From contig LNFB01000069.1 in the NCBI GenBank assembly GCA_001464385.1, positions 1-47,072 on the forward strand: a DNA stretch of 47,072 bases. The letters run 5' to 3'. The DNA comes from Deltaproteobacteria bacterium Ga0077550 (GTDB taxonomy: Bacteria > Myxococcota_A > Polyangia > Nannocystales > Nannocystaceae). Positions within the stretch are counted from its first letter, which is position 1, and each line of letters starts with the position of its first letter. Positions 1 through 8,083 of the stretch are shown here, one piece after another. A model generated the notes under the pieces. That model saw only the letters and a list, made by a program, of their open reading frames with translations, made no database searches and had not been told where the DNA came from. The position numbers and the translations under genes were made by a program.

Positions 1-1
1 T

Positions 2-1099
2 GGAATCAAGTACCTCAGGGACCACTCCGTCGATGTCAAGCTGTTCGACCGCGATCTGCAGGATTCCATCACCAACGCCAACAAGCTGTTCCTCGCCCAG
101 GCCACCCAGCGAGCAGCAGCCGTGGCGCCTGTAGGAAAAGCCCACCTCGATCTCGCACGGCCGATCGAGCGGGCGTCGATGGCAGACCTCGACGCCGCGG
201 CGCTTGGCGCCTATCGGGCGGCTGGTGCCGCCCAGGGGAAGGATGAGTTCGATCAGCTCCTAGAGCGGCAAGGACTGGTCGCGAGTATGGGCGGCAAGAT
301 GGTCCCGACCGGCTACGGTCTGATCCTGTTCGGCACGGCCCCGCGCACGTGGTTCCCACACGCCGGCCTTCTCGCAAAGCTGACGTACGCGGATGGTCGC
401 GTGGAACCAGCGGACTTCGACGGACCGTTGGTGTCCGTCCCGGAGAAGGTGATCGCATGGCTTCGAGCCAAGCTCCCAAACCCGATCAGTCGATCTCAGG
501 CCAAGCGCAAGGAAGTGAACGAGGCGTTCTACGAGCTCGTCCGTGAGGGCGTCGTCAACGCGCTCGTTCACCGCGACTACGGCATCAAGGGCGCAAAGGT
601 GCAGATCGAGGCGAGCGCGGACAAGCTCGTGGTGATGAGCCCCGGTCTCCCGGTGGAACCCATCACGATCGACCAACTCAAGGCGTTCAACGCGCCGATG
701 TTGAGCCGCAACCCGCTTCTGCACTTCGTGTTCGCCAGGCTGGATCTCGCAGAGGAGCGAGGTCTCGGCCTCACTTCGCTGCGAAGACGAGCCAAGGACG
801 CCGGGCTGCCGCAACCGGAGTACTCGTACAAGGCGCCGTACATCAAGCTCGCGATCTACAGCAGCGCGAAGGCGATCGCCGACTCGCGTGGCCACCTGGT
901 CGCACAACTCACCGAGCCCGAACGAGCCGGGTGGATGTGGCTCTCGACGCAAGAGTCCGCGAGCGCGTCCGAGTATGAGGCGGCGATGGGAGTCCCGAGC
1001 CGCACCGCGCGGCGTCACTTGCAACGCCTGGTGGCTCTGGGTCTGGTGGATCAGCGGGGCAGTGCACGGGCGACCCGATACACGATGAGGCGTTCATGA
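2..1099 (+). CDS. RecG-like / AlbA_2-family ATP-binding regulator, 5' truncated by window edge
   Basis: The frame is open from base 2, so the real start lies outside the window; an internal GTG at 122 is not the natural start. The protein has the conserved middle segment VPTGYGLILFGTAPR, then a GHKL-type ATPase N-box in REGVVNALVHRDYG, and a later ERGLGL glycine motif. It ends with a winged-helix-like tail (SRTARRHLQRLVALGLVDQR). This order matches the family annotated as ATP-binding protein / putative DNA-binding (AlbA_2 plus HATPase_c_4), also called RecG-like regulators, which are frequent in restriction-modification and defence loci. The expected N-terminal AlbA_2 domain would lie upstream of the window. 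The position just before a helicase stump and a PLD gene suggests a defence-island regulator. The exact role is unknown. Confidence 0.85.
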   Translation, partial: GIKYLRDHSVDVKLFDRDLQDSITNANKLFLAQATQRAAAVAPVGKAHLDLARPIERASMADLDAAALGAYRAAGAAQGKDEFDQLLERQGLVASMGGKMVPTGYGLILFGTAPRTWFPHAGLLAKLTYADGRVEPADFDGPLVSVPEKVIAWLRAKLPNPISRSQAKRKEVNEAFYELVREGVVNALVHRDYGIKGAKVQIEASADKLVVMSPGLPVEPITIDQLKAFNAPMLSRNPLLHFVFARLDLAEERGLGLTSLRRRAKDAGLPQPEYSYKAPYIKLAIYSSAKAIADSRGHLVAQLTEPERAGWMWLSTQESASASEYEAAMGVPSRTARRHLQRLVALGLVDQRGSARATRYTMRRS

Positions 1100-1272
1100 A
1101 CGTGACCGCCTTCGGGCGCGAGGGCATGGGACCAGCCGCCAAGTATCTGGCCGAGTATCCGGCCAAAGTGGCCAGATACTTGGGCACGGAAGTGCCGGAG
1201 GGAGTATCTGGCCAAATATCTGGCCAAGTTGGCCAGATACTAGGAGCCAGCATCCACAGCGCCAGTATCTAG
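1096..1272 (+). CDS. possible 58-aa ORF overlapping the regulator stop by ATGA
   Basis: An ATG at 1096 overlaps the TGA of the upstream gene in an ATGA arrangement and opens a 58-codon frame that ends at TAG 1270-1272. Its product contains KYLAEYPAKVARYLG and VSGQISGQVGQI, which are translations of the decamer repeats in two different frames. Repeats of the SGQ/TGQV type are, from memory, common in RecG-like regulator proteins. The frame could therefore be a translationally coupled small gene or a former C-terminal extension of the regulator lost by frameshift. It has no recognised domain. The coding call is weak because the repeats themselves may be the functional element. Confidence 0.22.
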   Translation: MNVTAFGREGMGPAAKYLAEYPAKVARYLGTEVPEGVSGQISGQVGQILGASIHSASI

Positions 1273-1275
1273 CCA
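1141..1275. repeat. seven-copy decamer cluster TATCTGGCCA in two F-F-R cassettes
   Basis: The decamer TATCTGGCCA or a close variant occurs forward at 1143, 1156, 1205, 1217 and 1266, and in reverse orientation at 1169 and 1230. Within each cassette the copies are 12-13 bp apart in the order forward-forward-reverse. This creates a perfect 12-bp inverted repeat (1141-1152 with 1170-1181) and a perfect 13-bp inverted repeat (1203-1215 with 1229-1241). The last copy is degenerate (TATCTAGCCA). Each decamer contains the palindrome TGGCCA. Either an operator array or a protein-coding micro-repeat could explain it. Confidence 0.85.
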
Positions 1276-1349
1276 ACCTGGGCCTTTCCACCCCTAGAAC
1301 GCCAGAAGACACGTCGCGCGCATGGCGCACGACCGGAGCCACGCCGACC

Positions 1350-1826
1350 ATGACGATCCCCCGCGAAGGCATGATGGCGACCGTCCGCAACCGGCGGGCC
1401 GTCGTCGCCAGAGTCAAGCCATACGACACCCAGACCGGACGTCTGCACCTCGTCGATCTCGAGTACACCGACGTCGACGGCGGCAAGGCGGAAGACTCGG
1501 TCATCTGGGAGCGCGAGGTCGGCGCAACGCTCGTCGAGCCGGGCGCGCTCCCCGACGTCCACGGCACGCCGCCGATGACGCCGCGCGAGTTCGACGCGCT
1601 GGTGCGTGCGAGCCGGTGGTCGGCGCTCCCCCCGTTCCTCGCGACCGACGGGTCGGAGCGCGCAGCCGAGCTGCCGCTGGCATCGCCGTTCCACGGCGCG
1701 GTCCAGGTCGAGGACTTCCAGCTGGTCCCGTTGCTCAAGGCGCTGCAGATACATCGGCGACCGCGCGGGCGAGGGTTTCGGTATCCAGTACTGGTAGGCG
1801 ACGACCACTTGCGAGCGTCCGTGTAG
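1350..1826 (+). pseudogene. truncated SNF2-type helicase N-terminus (DISARM DrmD-like stump)
   Basis: The first ~130 residues follow the N-terminal region that precedes the motor domain in SNF2-type defence helicases such as DISARM DrmD: a VRNRRAVV opening, the SVIWEREVGATLVE segment, and then GAVQVEDFQLVPLLKALQ. In intact homologues (from memory) that last segment runs directly into the Walker A region (IADDVGLGKT). Here the similarity stops right there and the frame ends 28 codons later in unrelated residues, so the whole ATPase core is missing. Reading the +1 frame across the junction gives IGDRAGEGFGIQYW and a stop at 1797, which may be the residual end of another or the same gene. This is probably a deletion remnant; a regulatory or decoy role for the stump is possible but unsupported. 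Confidence 0.65.
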
Positions 1827-1921
1827 GCGCGCAGCGCGTCGACACTGCCACATGAGCGAGCGTCGTCGCCCCGTGGGGCGTCGTACACACGTCCCGCGTT
1901 TCCAGGCAACAGGAGTTCCCG

Positions 1922-3535
1922 ATGGCCACCAAGACCCCCCAAGTCGCCTGGGTCGATCCCCCCGACCCCATCCGCGGCCTCGATCACCTCGGCGTTCAAG
2001 CCCCTTGCATCGCCCTGTACGGGCAGCTCCTGCCCGGCATCACGAACGTCACCGATCGGGCTCGCTACTTCTCCTTCTACCCGTGGCTCATCCGCGCGTT
2101 CGAGCGGCGCTCCGCGGACTACTCCATGGCGGCGTTTCGCAGCTTCGTTCGGCGGGCCGAGTGCCTGTTCGCGCTCATCGCGATCCGGCACGCCCGGCAG
2201 CTCAACGAACCGGAGGATCGCCACGGCGCCGGCATGGTCGGCCGCCGCTCGCTCCTCCAGGTCGACGAGGGTGCAACCGCGATCGATCTCGAGGCCCTGG
2301 CGGGCGCCTACTTCAAGAACAGCCTCGGCGGACTCGGGCAGTACTACTTCGGACCGATGCGAGACCTCCGGGTGCTCGACAAGTCGCCGAAGGGAGACAA
2401 GTACGCCCACTGCTACGACCGGCAGCGCGGAGGCGCGATCGCCGATGCGTTCGATGCCGGCGTGCCCGCCGAGCAGTTCCTGGCGGCGCTCGAGGTGGGA
2501 ACGGTGACGTGGGCCGAACTCGACACCCTCCACGCGTTCTGTCCGTGTGGGCTGCACGAGAACCTCGCGGAACGATCGGCCTTGCTGGACATGTTCTTCG
2601 CACGCACCGATCTCTTTCGCGGAGACGGGACGGAGGTTCGTTGCGCTTCGCTGGCGCTGATGCTCGACCTGGCGGGCCGCGCCCCGCGCGATGTTGACCA
2701 CTCATTCGCCGACAACCTTGGCGCGGCGACGTACTCCGGCGCGCTGGCCGACGGCGCCGCGTGGATCGTGCCGGCCGCACTTCGCCGGGCCCAGCGAGGA
2801 TGGGGGACATACCAGCGCAACGAGCTGCTTTCCCTTGCAACCCAGGGGCTCTTCGCCGCGATCCTCCGCGGAACCCGTCGCGACCGCCAGGATCGGCTCA
2901 AGCGAACCGCCGAGGCGGCTGACGTCTCGGCTGCGCTGCTCGAAACCTCGAGAATCGACCTGGCCCGGCCGCTCGCGGACTTTGTCTCGCAGGCGCGCGC
3001 CGATCTGCCACCCCTGGCCGCCTGGTCCGACCCTGCCCACGAGCTCCAGTGCGCGTGGCGCTTGCTGGCCATCGCCGATAGCGGCGTCGAGGACTGCGCG
3101 GCGCTGAGCGTGAAGCTGCTCGGCATGCTGCTCGCGCGCGGGCTCCCGGATGCCCCGTACGCGGACTTCGACTTCGCCACCGAGTACTTCGATCCTCGTG
3201 AGATCCACCTGCGCTCGTTTCGCGACCTCGCCCACGGCGAGTGGTCCACCCTGCGCGTGGGGGAGTGGGTTCGTTGGCTCGCGGTGCACTGGGGGGTTGG
3301 CCGACACCTGCAAGTCGCGCTGCGGAAGGTTCGACACGAAGGCAAGGACACGTTCCGCATCCGCCCGCTCGAGGGTGAGTTGCGCGTCGTGGAGATACCG
3401 GAGCCGGTCTTCACCGTCCCACGCGTCGGGCGGTCGGTTCAGATCCTGGTGGACCTGGGCCTGCTCGAAGCGAGCGAGAACGGCTCGACGTTGACGAGCG
3501 AAGGACTTGCGGCACTGGAGGTGCACTGTGGATGA
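1922..3535 (+). CDS. conserved 537-aa protein of unknown function, PLD/helicase-associated
   Basis: The start is well placed, with AGGAG at 1911-1915, 6 nt before ATG. The N-terminus carries GLDHLGVQAPCIALYGQLLPG followed closely by NVTDRARYFSFYPWLIRAFER. The PG-x-TxxxRARYFxFxPW pattern recalls the DUF6361-type proteins found beside PLD proteins and helicases, but I cannot confirm family membership. A CPCGL motif lies near residue 207, and the C-terminus (SVQILVDLGLLEAS through the LTSEGLAAL segment) looks like a winged helix. There are no membrane segments or signal peptide. The stop overlaps the next gene by 8 nt, so the two are probably co-translated. Context suggests a defence-system component; no biochemical function can be assigned. 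Confidence 0.8.
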   Translation: MATKTPQVAWVDPPDPIRGLDHLGVQAPCIALYGQLLPGITNVTDRARYFSFYPWLIRAFERRSADYSMAAFRSFVRRAECLFALIAIRHARQLNEPEDRHGAGMVGRRSLLQVDEGATAIDLEALAGAYFKNSLGGLGQYYFGPMRDLRVLDKSPKGDKYAHCYDRQRGGAIADAFDAGVPAEQFLAALEVGTVTWAELDTLHAFCPCGLHENLAERSALLDMFFARTDLFRGDGTEVRCASLALMLDLAGRAPRDVDHSFADNLGAATYSGALADGAAWIVPAALRRAQRGWGTYQRNELLSLATQGLFAAILRGTRRDRQDRLKRTAEAADVSAALLETSRIDLARPLADFVSQARADLPPLAAWSDPAHELQCAWRLLAIADSGVEDCAALSVKLLGMLLARGLPDAPYADFDFATEYFDPREIHLRSFRDLAHGEWSTLRVGEWVRWLAVHWGVGRHLQVALRKVRHEGKDTFRIRPLEGELRVVEIPEPVFTVPRVGRSVQILVDLGLLEASENGSTLTSEGLAALEVHCG

Positions 3536-6071
3536 GCCCGCGACCGCGCCCCTGCTCGACATCCTCGAGGAGTCTGGCTTCACTTCATCGTTGATCACGA
3601 CATACAATTGTTACTTCCCGTTCTTCGAAGAGGTGGTCCTGCGGAAGCTGGTCGCCGCCGGCTGCAGCCACAACGTCCTGATGATGGATGCCGAACGTTG
3701 CGCAGAGGCGCTCGCCGATCCTGAACTACGACCGAGGCGCGCGGGCAGCGACTACACCCTGATCCCGGTCGGGGCATCGGGCGTCTTCCACCCCAAGGTC
3801 CTGCTTCGGCTGGGCAAGTCGAAGGGCTCCCTGTTCGTGGGCAGCCACAACATGACGCTCTCCGGCTTCGGGCTCAACGACGAGGTCACCGACTATTTCC
3901 ACGCGGAGGGCGCCCAGGTCCGCCGAACGGGCGCGATGCTGCGTGTCGTTCGCGACCAGCTCCGCGAGTTCGTCCCCGCGGGGGTCACCGGCCTTCTCGA
4001 TGCCTACGATGGCCTGTCGCACGGGGTTCCCTGGCTCGAGGGCCCCCTCGCGGACGCGCAAGACGACCGCACCGTATTGCTCTCGCTGGGTTCGGGGCCG
4101 GACCTGTGGTCGAGACTGCTGCCGATGGCTCCCAAGTCGGTGTCGAGGGCGTTCGTCTCCGGACCGTTCTTCGATCACGCGCTTGCCTTCGTCCGCCGCC
4201 TCCAGCGGGACGTGGAGCCGCGCGAACTCGTGATCGGCATCGACCCCGCGTCTGTCGAGCTCGACCCCAGCGCACGAACACTCGCGGGTGTCCGGTGGGT
4301 CAACGTCTCGGGCGTCGCTCCCCGTAAGGGGAACCGGAAGGCGCCATACTTCCACGCCAAGCTGCTGTGGTTCGAGGGCAAGGACGGGGAGCTCCTGGTC
4401 TCGGGCAGCGCCAACCCAAGTGCGCCGGCGTTCCTCGATGTCGCGGGTCGCAACGTCGAGGCGATCGTCGCGGATCGACGGCGTGGGGCCGGGGGTGCGC
4501 TCGGGATGGACGCATTGCTGGCCGCACCGACGGTGACCGACGGCGACTGGGGCAGCGTCGGCGAACGCTGGGCGCAGCGTCGCGAACGCTCAGCCCCGCC
4601 CGCCAGCCGTGTCTGCCTTGCGACTCCCACGGACGGCGGCTTCGAGGTGACCCGTGCGCTCCCTCTGGGACTCGTGTTCGACGCGCTGGGTGTGGGCGAC
4701 GAGGTGCTGGGTCGAGCCACGGTCACGGGGTCGAACTCGGTCAGCGGTGCCCGCGAGGTCTGCGACGCGACGCGGATTCTCAGTGGGGCAACGGACGGGG
4801 CGCACTGGCACGCGTTGGTCCACCGGCCGGAGGACATCGCGCGGTTCATCGGTGGAGCGACGCGGCGGCGTCTTCATCAGCTGCTCGGGACGCTCGAGGA
4901 GGATCCTCAGCAACTCGACGCGTTGCTGAAACTGACCGAGAAGGTGCTTTTCGACGGCGACGGGACGTCGATCACGACCACACAGCTGCGCGCGGGGGGC
5001 GACGCCGAGGACGACGCGCCCGACATCGCCCAACCCGAGTCCCTCGCGGCCGATGTAGAAGGCCGAAGAAGCGCGGCCAAGAAGCGAAGCATGGCGAGCG
5101 GTGACATCGGCGCGCTGTTGCAGGCGTTGATCCGGCGTCTCGGCGAGGGGCTGCTTCCAACCCCGGGACAACCTGCGAAGGTTCGGCCTGACGACGCTGA
5201 CGAGGACGCGCGTCCGGAGGACTCCGACTCGGAAGACATCCGGGATCTGGGACCGCTCGCCGACGCCTGCCAGCGGAAGGTCGGCCAACTGGTTCGGCGG
5301 ATGAACCGGCAACTCGAGCTGGCCGCGCAGGCGCCCGGCCATGCCGTGCGAGCCGTGGTCCAGCTCGCAGCGGTGCTGGGCGTGCTCGACGTGCTCAGAC
5401 GCGTGGAGCGACGCACCGAATGGAGTGCGAAGAAGCTGCAACTCATCGATCTGGCCGACTTGCACAAGCTTTTCGCGACCAGCGTCCCGCTGATGACCTG
5501 GGGATCCGGATCTCTCGTGCTGCGCGCCATCGCGGAGGCGGGCGGAGGGTCATTCGACGAAATCTCTCTCGTCGTCGGGCGCCTCGCTTGGCTGGCCTGG
5601 GACACTGGGATCGATGTCCCGGCGTCGCTGAACTCGAACGCGGAGGCGACTCCACCACGGGAGCTGCTCGAGGCGCAGTGGTTCGCCTCACTCACGCCGT
5701 GGGTGATGACGGACGCCGACGCCAGGCTGACGTGGGAGGCCGCTGTTGCCGCGACGTCGAAGCCGAAGACCGATTCGGATCACTGGTTGCTCTCGCACCT
5801 CGAGCTCGCCCAGCGTATCGTCGAGATCTCGGACGGGGCGATCGGCGATGGTTCCACGGATCGTCGGCCTGCGCGTGGCGACCTCGTCGTTCTGCAGAAG
5901 TCGGTCGATCCGAGGATCCGCGTCGTATTGGATGTCGAGTCGAGCAGCGGCGAGACAAGGGTGGTCGTGTACGACCCAAGGTCCGGCAACGCTCGAACCT
6001 CGTTCCAGGCGTCGCGGGTGGCGTCGTTCCCGTGGATCCCGGAGCAGGTGGCGAGGAAGTCGACGGCATAG
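3528..6071 (+). CDS. phospholipase-D-like nuclease-family protein, 847 aa
   Basis: I choose the GTG at 3528 because GGAG (3517-3520) sits 7 nt upstream and the start overlaps the preceding gene by 8 nt. Two PLD half-sites are visible. The first is FHPKVLLRLGKSKGSLFVGS with His88 and Lys90, followed by HNMTLSGFG. The second is YFHAKLLWFEGKDGELLVSG with His276 and Lys278, followed by SANPSAP. The N-terminal TTYNCYFPFFEEVVL segment is typical of restriction-type PLD nucleases. Residues ~500-600 are acidic and probably a flexible linker, and the C-terminal third is helical and unassigned. PLD proteins of this kind act as nucleases in several anti-phage systems. With its helicase partner truncated, the present activity is uncertain. 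Confidence 0.85.
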   Translation: MDEPATAPLLDILEESGFTSSLITTYNCYFPFFEEVVLRKLVAAGCSHNVLMMDAERCAEALADPELRPRRAGSDYTLIPVGASGVFHPKVLLRLGKSKGSLFVGSHNMTLSGFGLNDEVTDYFHAEGAQVRRTGAMLRVVRDQLREFVPAGVTGLLDAYDGLSHGVPWLEGPLADAQDDRTVLLSLGSGPDLWSRLLPMAPKSVSRAFVSGPFFDHALAFVRRLQRDVEPRELVIGIDPASVELDPSARTLAGVRWVNVSGVAPRKGNRKAPYFHAKLLWFEGKDGELLVSGSANPSAPAFLDVAGRNVEAIVADRRRGAGGALGMDALLAAPTVTDGDWGSVGERWAQRRERSAPPASRVCLATPTDGGFEVTRALPLGLVFDALGVGDEVLGRATVTGSNSVSGAREVCDATRILSGATDGAHWHALVHRPEDIARFIGGATRRRLHQLLGTLEEDPQQLDALLKLTEKVLFDGDGTSITTTQLRAGGDAEDDAPDIAQPESLAADVEGRRSAAKKRSMASGDIGALLQALIRRLGEGLLPTPGQPAKVRPDDADEDARPEDSDSEDIRDLGPLADACQRKVGQLVRRMNRQLELAAQAPGHAVRAVVQLAAVLGVLDVLRRVERRTEWSAKKLQLIDLADLHKLFATSVPLMTWGSGSLVLRAIAEAGGGSFDEISLVVGRLAWLAWDTGIDVPASLNSNAEATPPRELLEAQWFASLTPWVMTDADARLTWEAAVAATSKPKTDSDHWLLSHLELAQRIVEISDGAIGDGSTDRRPARGDLVVLQKSVDPRIRVVLDVESSSGETRVVVYDPRSGNARTSFQASRVASFPWIPEQVARKSTA

Positions 6072-6083
6072 GCCGCATGGCTG

Positions 6084-6386
6084 ATGCGTACCGTCCGAGA
6101 TCCAACCTGCGGACCCATCACGACCGGAGCCCATCGATGCCATCCCCACGCAACCCCGTCCCGGACATCTTCCACCACCACCCACCGCCTGCTCGCGCTG
6201 GCCCTGTTCGCCGAGGCCAACCGCGAGGGCGACGTGTACGCGACCCTGAACAACCGCCTGAACCCACGCACCGGCGACGCCCTGCGCGCGTGCAAGCAGG
6301 GCGCCCACGGCGATTGGACGGGCGACGCTCGCAACCTGGTCGACGAGCTCGAACGCATCGTCGGCCTGCTGGCACGCCAACGATGA
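6084..6386 (+). CDS. small island ORF, C-terminal part conserved-looking
   Basis: From about residue 34 the product reads RLLALALFAEANREGDVYAT and later the ALRACKQGAHGDWTGDAR segment. This has clean amphipathic-helix character and strong GC3, unlike the Pro/Thr/His-rich first 30 codons. It resembles small proteins I associate with PLD/helicase loci in Actinobacteria, but I cannot name a family. No convincing ribosome site precedes the ATG at 6084, and the true N-terminus may be lost or frameshifted. The ATGA at its end overlaps the next small ORF, as expected for an operon. Confidence 0.4.
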   Translation: MRTVRDPTCGPITTGAHRCHPHATPSRTSSTTTHRLLALALFAEANREGDVYATLNNRLNPRTGDALRACKQGAHGDWTGDARNLVDELERIVGLLARQR

Positions 6387-6667
6387 CCACGCCAAACCCG
6401 ACGACGATGACGCCGCCGCAGCTGCTCGCGCGCGCCCGCGACATGCTCGCCGGCGCCGATCCCTCGACCGCAGGCCTGTGGCCGCGGTGCGTCGCGTTCC
6501 TGCTCCGCGGTGCGCTCGACGCCCAGGTCACGGCCGTGCTCGAGGGCCGCCGCGTGGGTGAACCCGATCGCGCCTCGGTGAGGGTGACTCCGCCTCAGCG
6601 TTCGTGGAACCACCGCGCGGTCGCCCGCACAATCGCCAGCTCCCCCGGGCTCAGGTCGGGTGTGTAG
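6383..6667 (+). pseudogene. small island ORF truncated by the right island border
   Basis: The ATG at 6383 overlaps the previous stop (ATGA). Residues 1-60 contain PPQLLARARDMLAGADPSTA and then GLWPRCVAFLLRGALDAQ, which looks like the beginning of a helical ~130-aa protein. After about position 6580 the frame only reads the antisense of the metzincin fragment until the stop at 6665-6667. The natural C-terminus therefore seems to have been replaced at the island junction. Function is unknown. Confidence 0.4.
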
Positions 6668-7014
6668 CTGAGACGAAAGCCCGCACGCATCAGATGCTCG
6701 TCGTCGCCGTCGGCGCACTTACGGCGGGTGGTCGTTGCGGCGACGTTCTCGGTCCCGCGCGCACACCAGTGGGGCAAGCCGAAGGCGTGTCCCATCTCGT
6801 GCAGCGTGGTGAAGCGGGTCTGGTCGCCCCGCTGAGCGACGAGATCGAGGATCTCCTCGCCCTTGGCCACGACGAGGGTGCGCGATGGAAGATTGCTGAT
6901 TGCACCGGCGGGCGCGCCGGTCGGCGCGGGCTCGCCGTAGGTCCAGCCGTAGTTCTGGCCGGAATCCGCAGCACCGCACCTCGTCGATCGATACTTGCGG
7001 CTCTCGGTCGGCAC
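6595..7014 (-). pseudogene. C-terminal fragment of a metzincin-type zinc protease
   Basis: The minus-strand product contains HEMGHAFGLPH, the HExxHxxGxxH zinc site of metzincins (matrixin/astacin-like), and a later EHLMRAGF Met-containing turn. It ends cleanly with ATARWFHER and a stop. Intact secreted homologues would have a signal peptide, prodomain and more of the catalytic domain before this point. The frame upstream of ~7014 is nonsense and runs into the divergent SDR gene. A GTG at 7012-7014 is the only plausible start and has no ribosome site, so this is most likely a 5'-truncated remnant. An intact short secreted protein is less likely. Confidence 0.55.
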
Positions 7015-7120
7015 GGCGGCCCCGTCATGGGACCGTACAGAATCCGGCCGTCGGCAGCTCCGGCCAGCGCCGCGCCGGCGCCCGATGGCGGCTACGCGGT
7101 CTGGGGTAGCCTCCCGGCCC

Positions 7121-8071
7121 ATGAAATTCGTGATCCCCGGCGGCTGCGGCCAGCTCGGACAGATGCTCGAGCGGGCGCTGGTCGCCCGCGGCCACCAGGT
7201 CGTCCTGCTCAGCCGCACGCCGTCCGGCGACGGCCGCGTGCTGGCGTGGGACGGCCGCACGCTGGGTCCGTGGGCCGACGCGATCGACGGCAGCGACGTG
7301 GTCATCAACCTCGCGGGGCGCAGCGTCAACTGCCGCTACACCAAGCACAACCTCACCGACATGCTGCTCTCGCGCGTCGATTCGACGCGCGTGCTCGGCC
7401 AGGCGATCGGGGCCGCGGCCCGGCCGCCGCGGGTGTGGCTGCAGTCGAGCACGGCGACGATCTACGCGCACCGCTTCGACGCCGCCAACGACGAGGCCAC
7501 CGGGATCCTCGGCGGCGACGAGCCCGGCGTCCCGCGCTACTGGGCGTTCAGCGTCCGCATCGCCACCGAGTGGGAGCACGAGCTCGACCTCGCCGTCACG
7601 CCCCAGACCCGCAAGGTCGCGATGCGCACGGCGATGGTCATGGGCCCCGAGCGTGGCGGCACCCTCGACGTGCTGCTGGGCCTGGTGCGCTTCGGTCTGG
7701 GCGGAGCGGTCGCGGGCGGGCGCCAGTACATGTCGTGGATGCACGAGCGCGACTTCGTCGAGGCGATCGAGTTCCTCGTCGCGCGCGAGGACCTGGACGG
7801 CGCGATCAACCTCGCCGCCCCCGACCCGCTGCAGCAGCGCGCCTTCATGGCGACGCTGCGCGAGGCGGCCGGCGCCGTCGTGGGCCTACCCGCGACCGCG
7901 TGGATGGCCGAGCTCGGCGCGCTCGCGATGCGCAGCGACAGCGAGCTGCTGCTGAAGAGCCGGCGCGTGGTGCCGGGCCGCCTGCTCGACGCGGGCTTCC
8001 GCTTCGCGTTCCCGACGTGGGCCGAGGCCGCCCGCGATCTGATCGCCCAGGTCCGCGCGCGGCCGGGCTGA
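7121..8071 (+). CDS. TIGR01777-family SDR epimerase (YfcH-like)
   Basis: The product is 316 aa, typical for the family. The N-terminal KFVIPGGCGQLGQML segment is the NAD(P)-binding Rossmann loop, with a PGGxGxLG variant of GxxGxxG. VVINLAGRSVNCRY is the family signature, and the C-terminal LLLKSRRVVPGRLLDAGF is the usual DUF1731 tail. Homologues are annotated as nucleoside-diphosphate-sugar epimerases, but most have no proven substrate. It stands alone on the plus strand, 12 bp from the convergent asd gene, and marks the start of conserved chromosomal content after the island. Confidence 0.9.
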   Translation: MKFVIPGGCGQLGQMLERALVARGHQVVLLSRTPSGDGRVLAWDGRTLGPWADAIDGSDVVINLAGRSVNCRYTKHNLTDMLLSRVDSTRVLGQAIGAAARPPRVWLQSSTATIYAHRFDAANDEATGILGGDEPGVPRYWAFSVRIATEWEHELDLAVTPQTRKVAMRTAMVMGPERGGTLDVLLGLVRFGLGGAVAGGRQYMSWMHERDFVEAIEFLVAREDLDGAINLAAPDPLQQRAFMATLREAAGAVVGLPATAWMAELGALAMRSDSELLLKSRRVVPGRLLDAGFRFAFPTWAEAARDLIAQVRARPG

Positions 8072-8083
8072 CCGCGTCCCGAG

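Noticed and set aside
1343..1826. Complete small gene rather than a remnant
   Set aside because: The match to the pre-ATPase part of SNF2 defence helicases ends abruptly at the expected Walker A position, which favours truncation. An independent short protein remains a weaker alternative.
5420..6667. A 415-codon plus-strand frame overlapping the end of the PLD gene
   Set aside because: The first ~320 codons are out of frame with the PLD gene and have shadow composition. Only the part from 6383 was kept as a possible truncated ORF.
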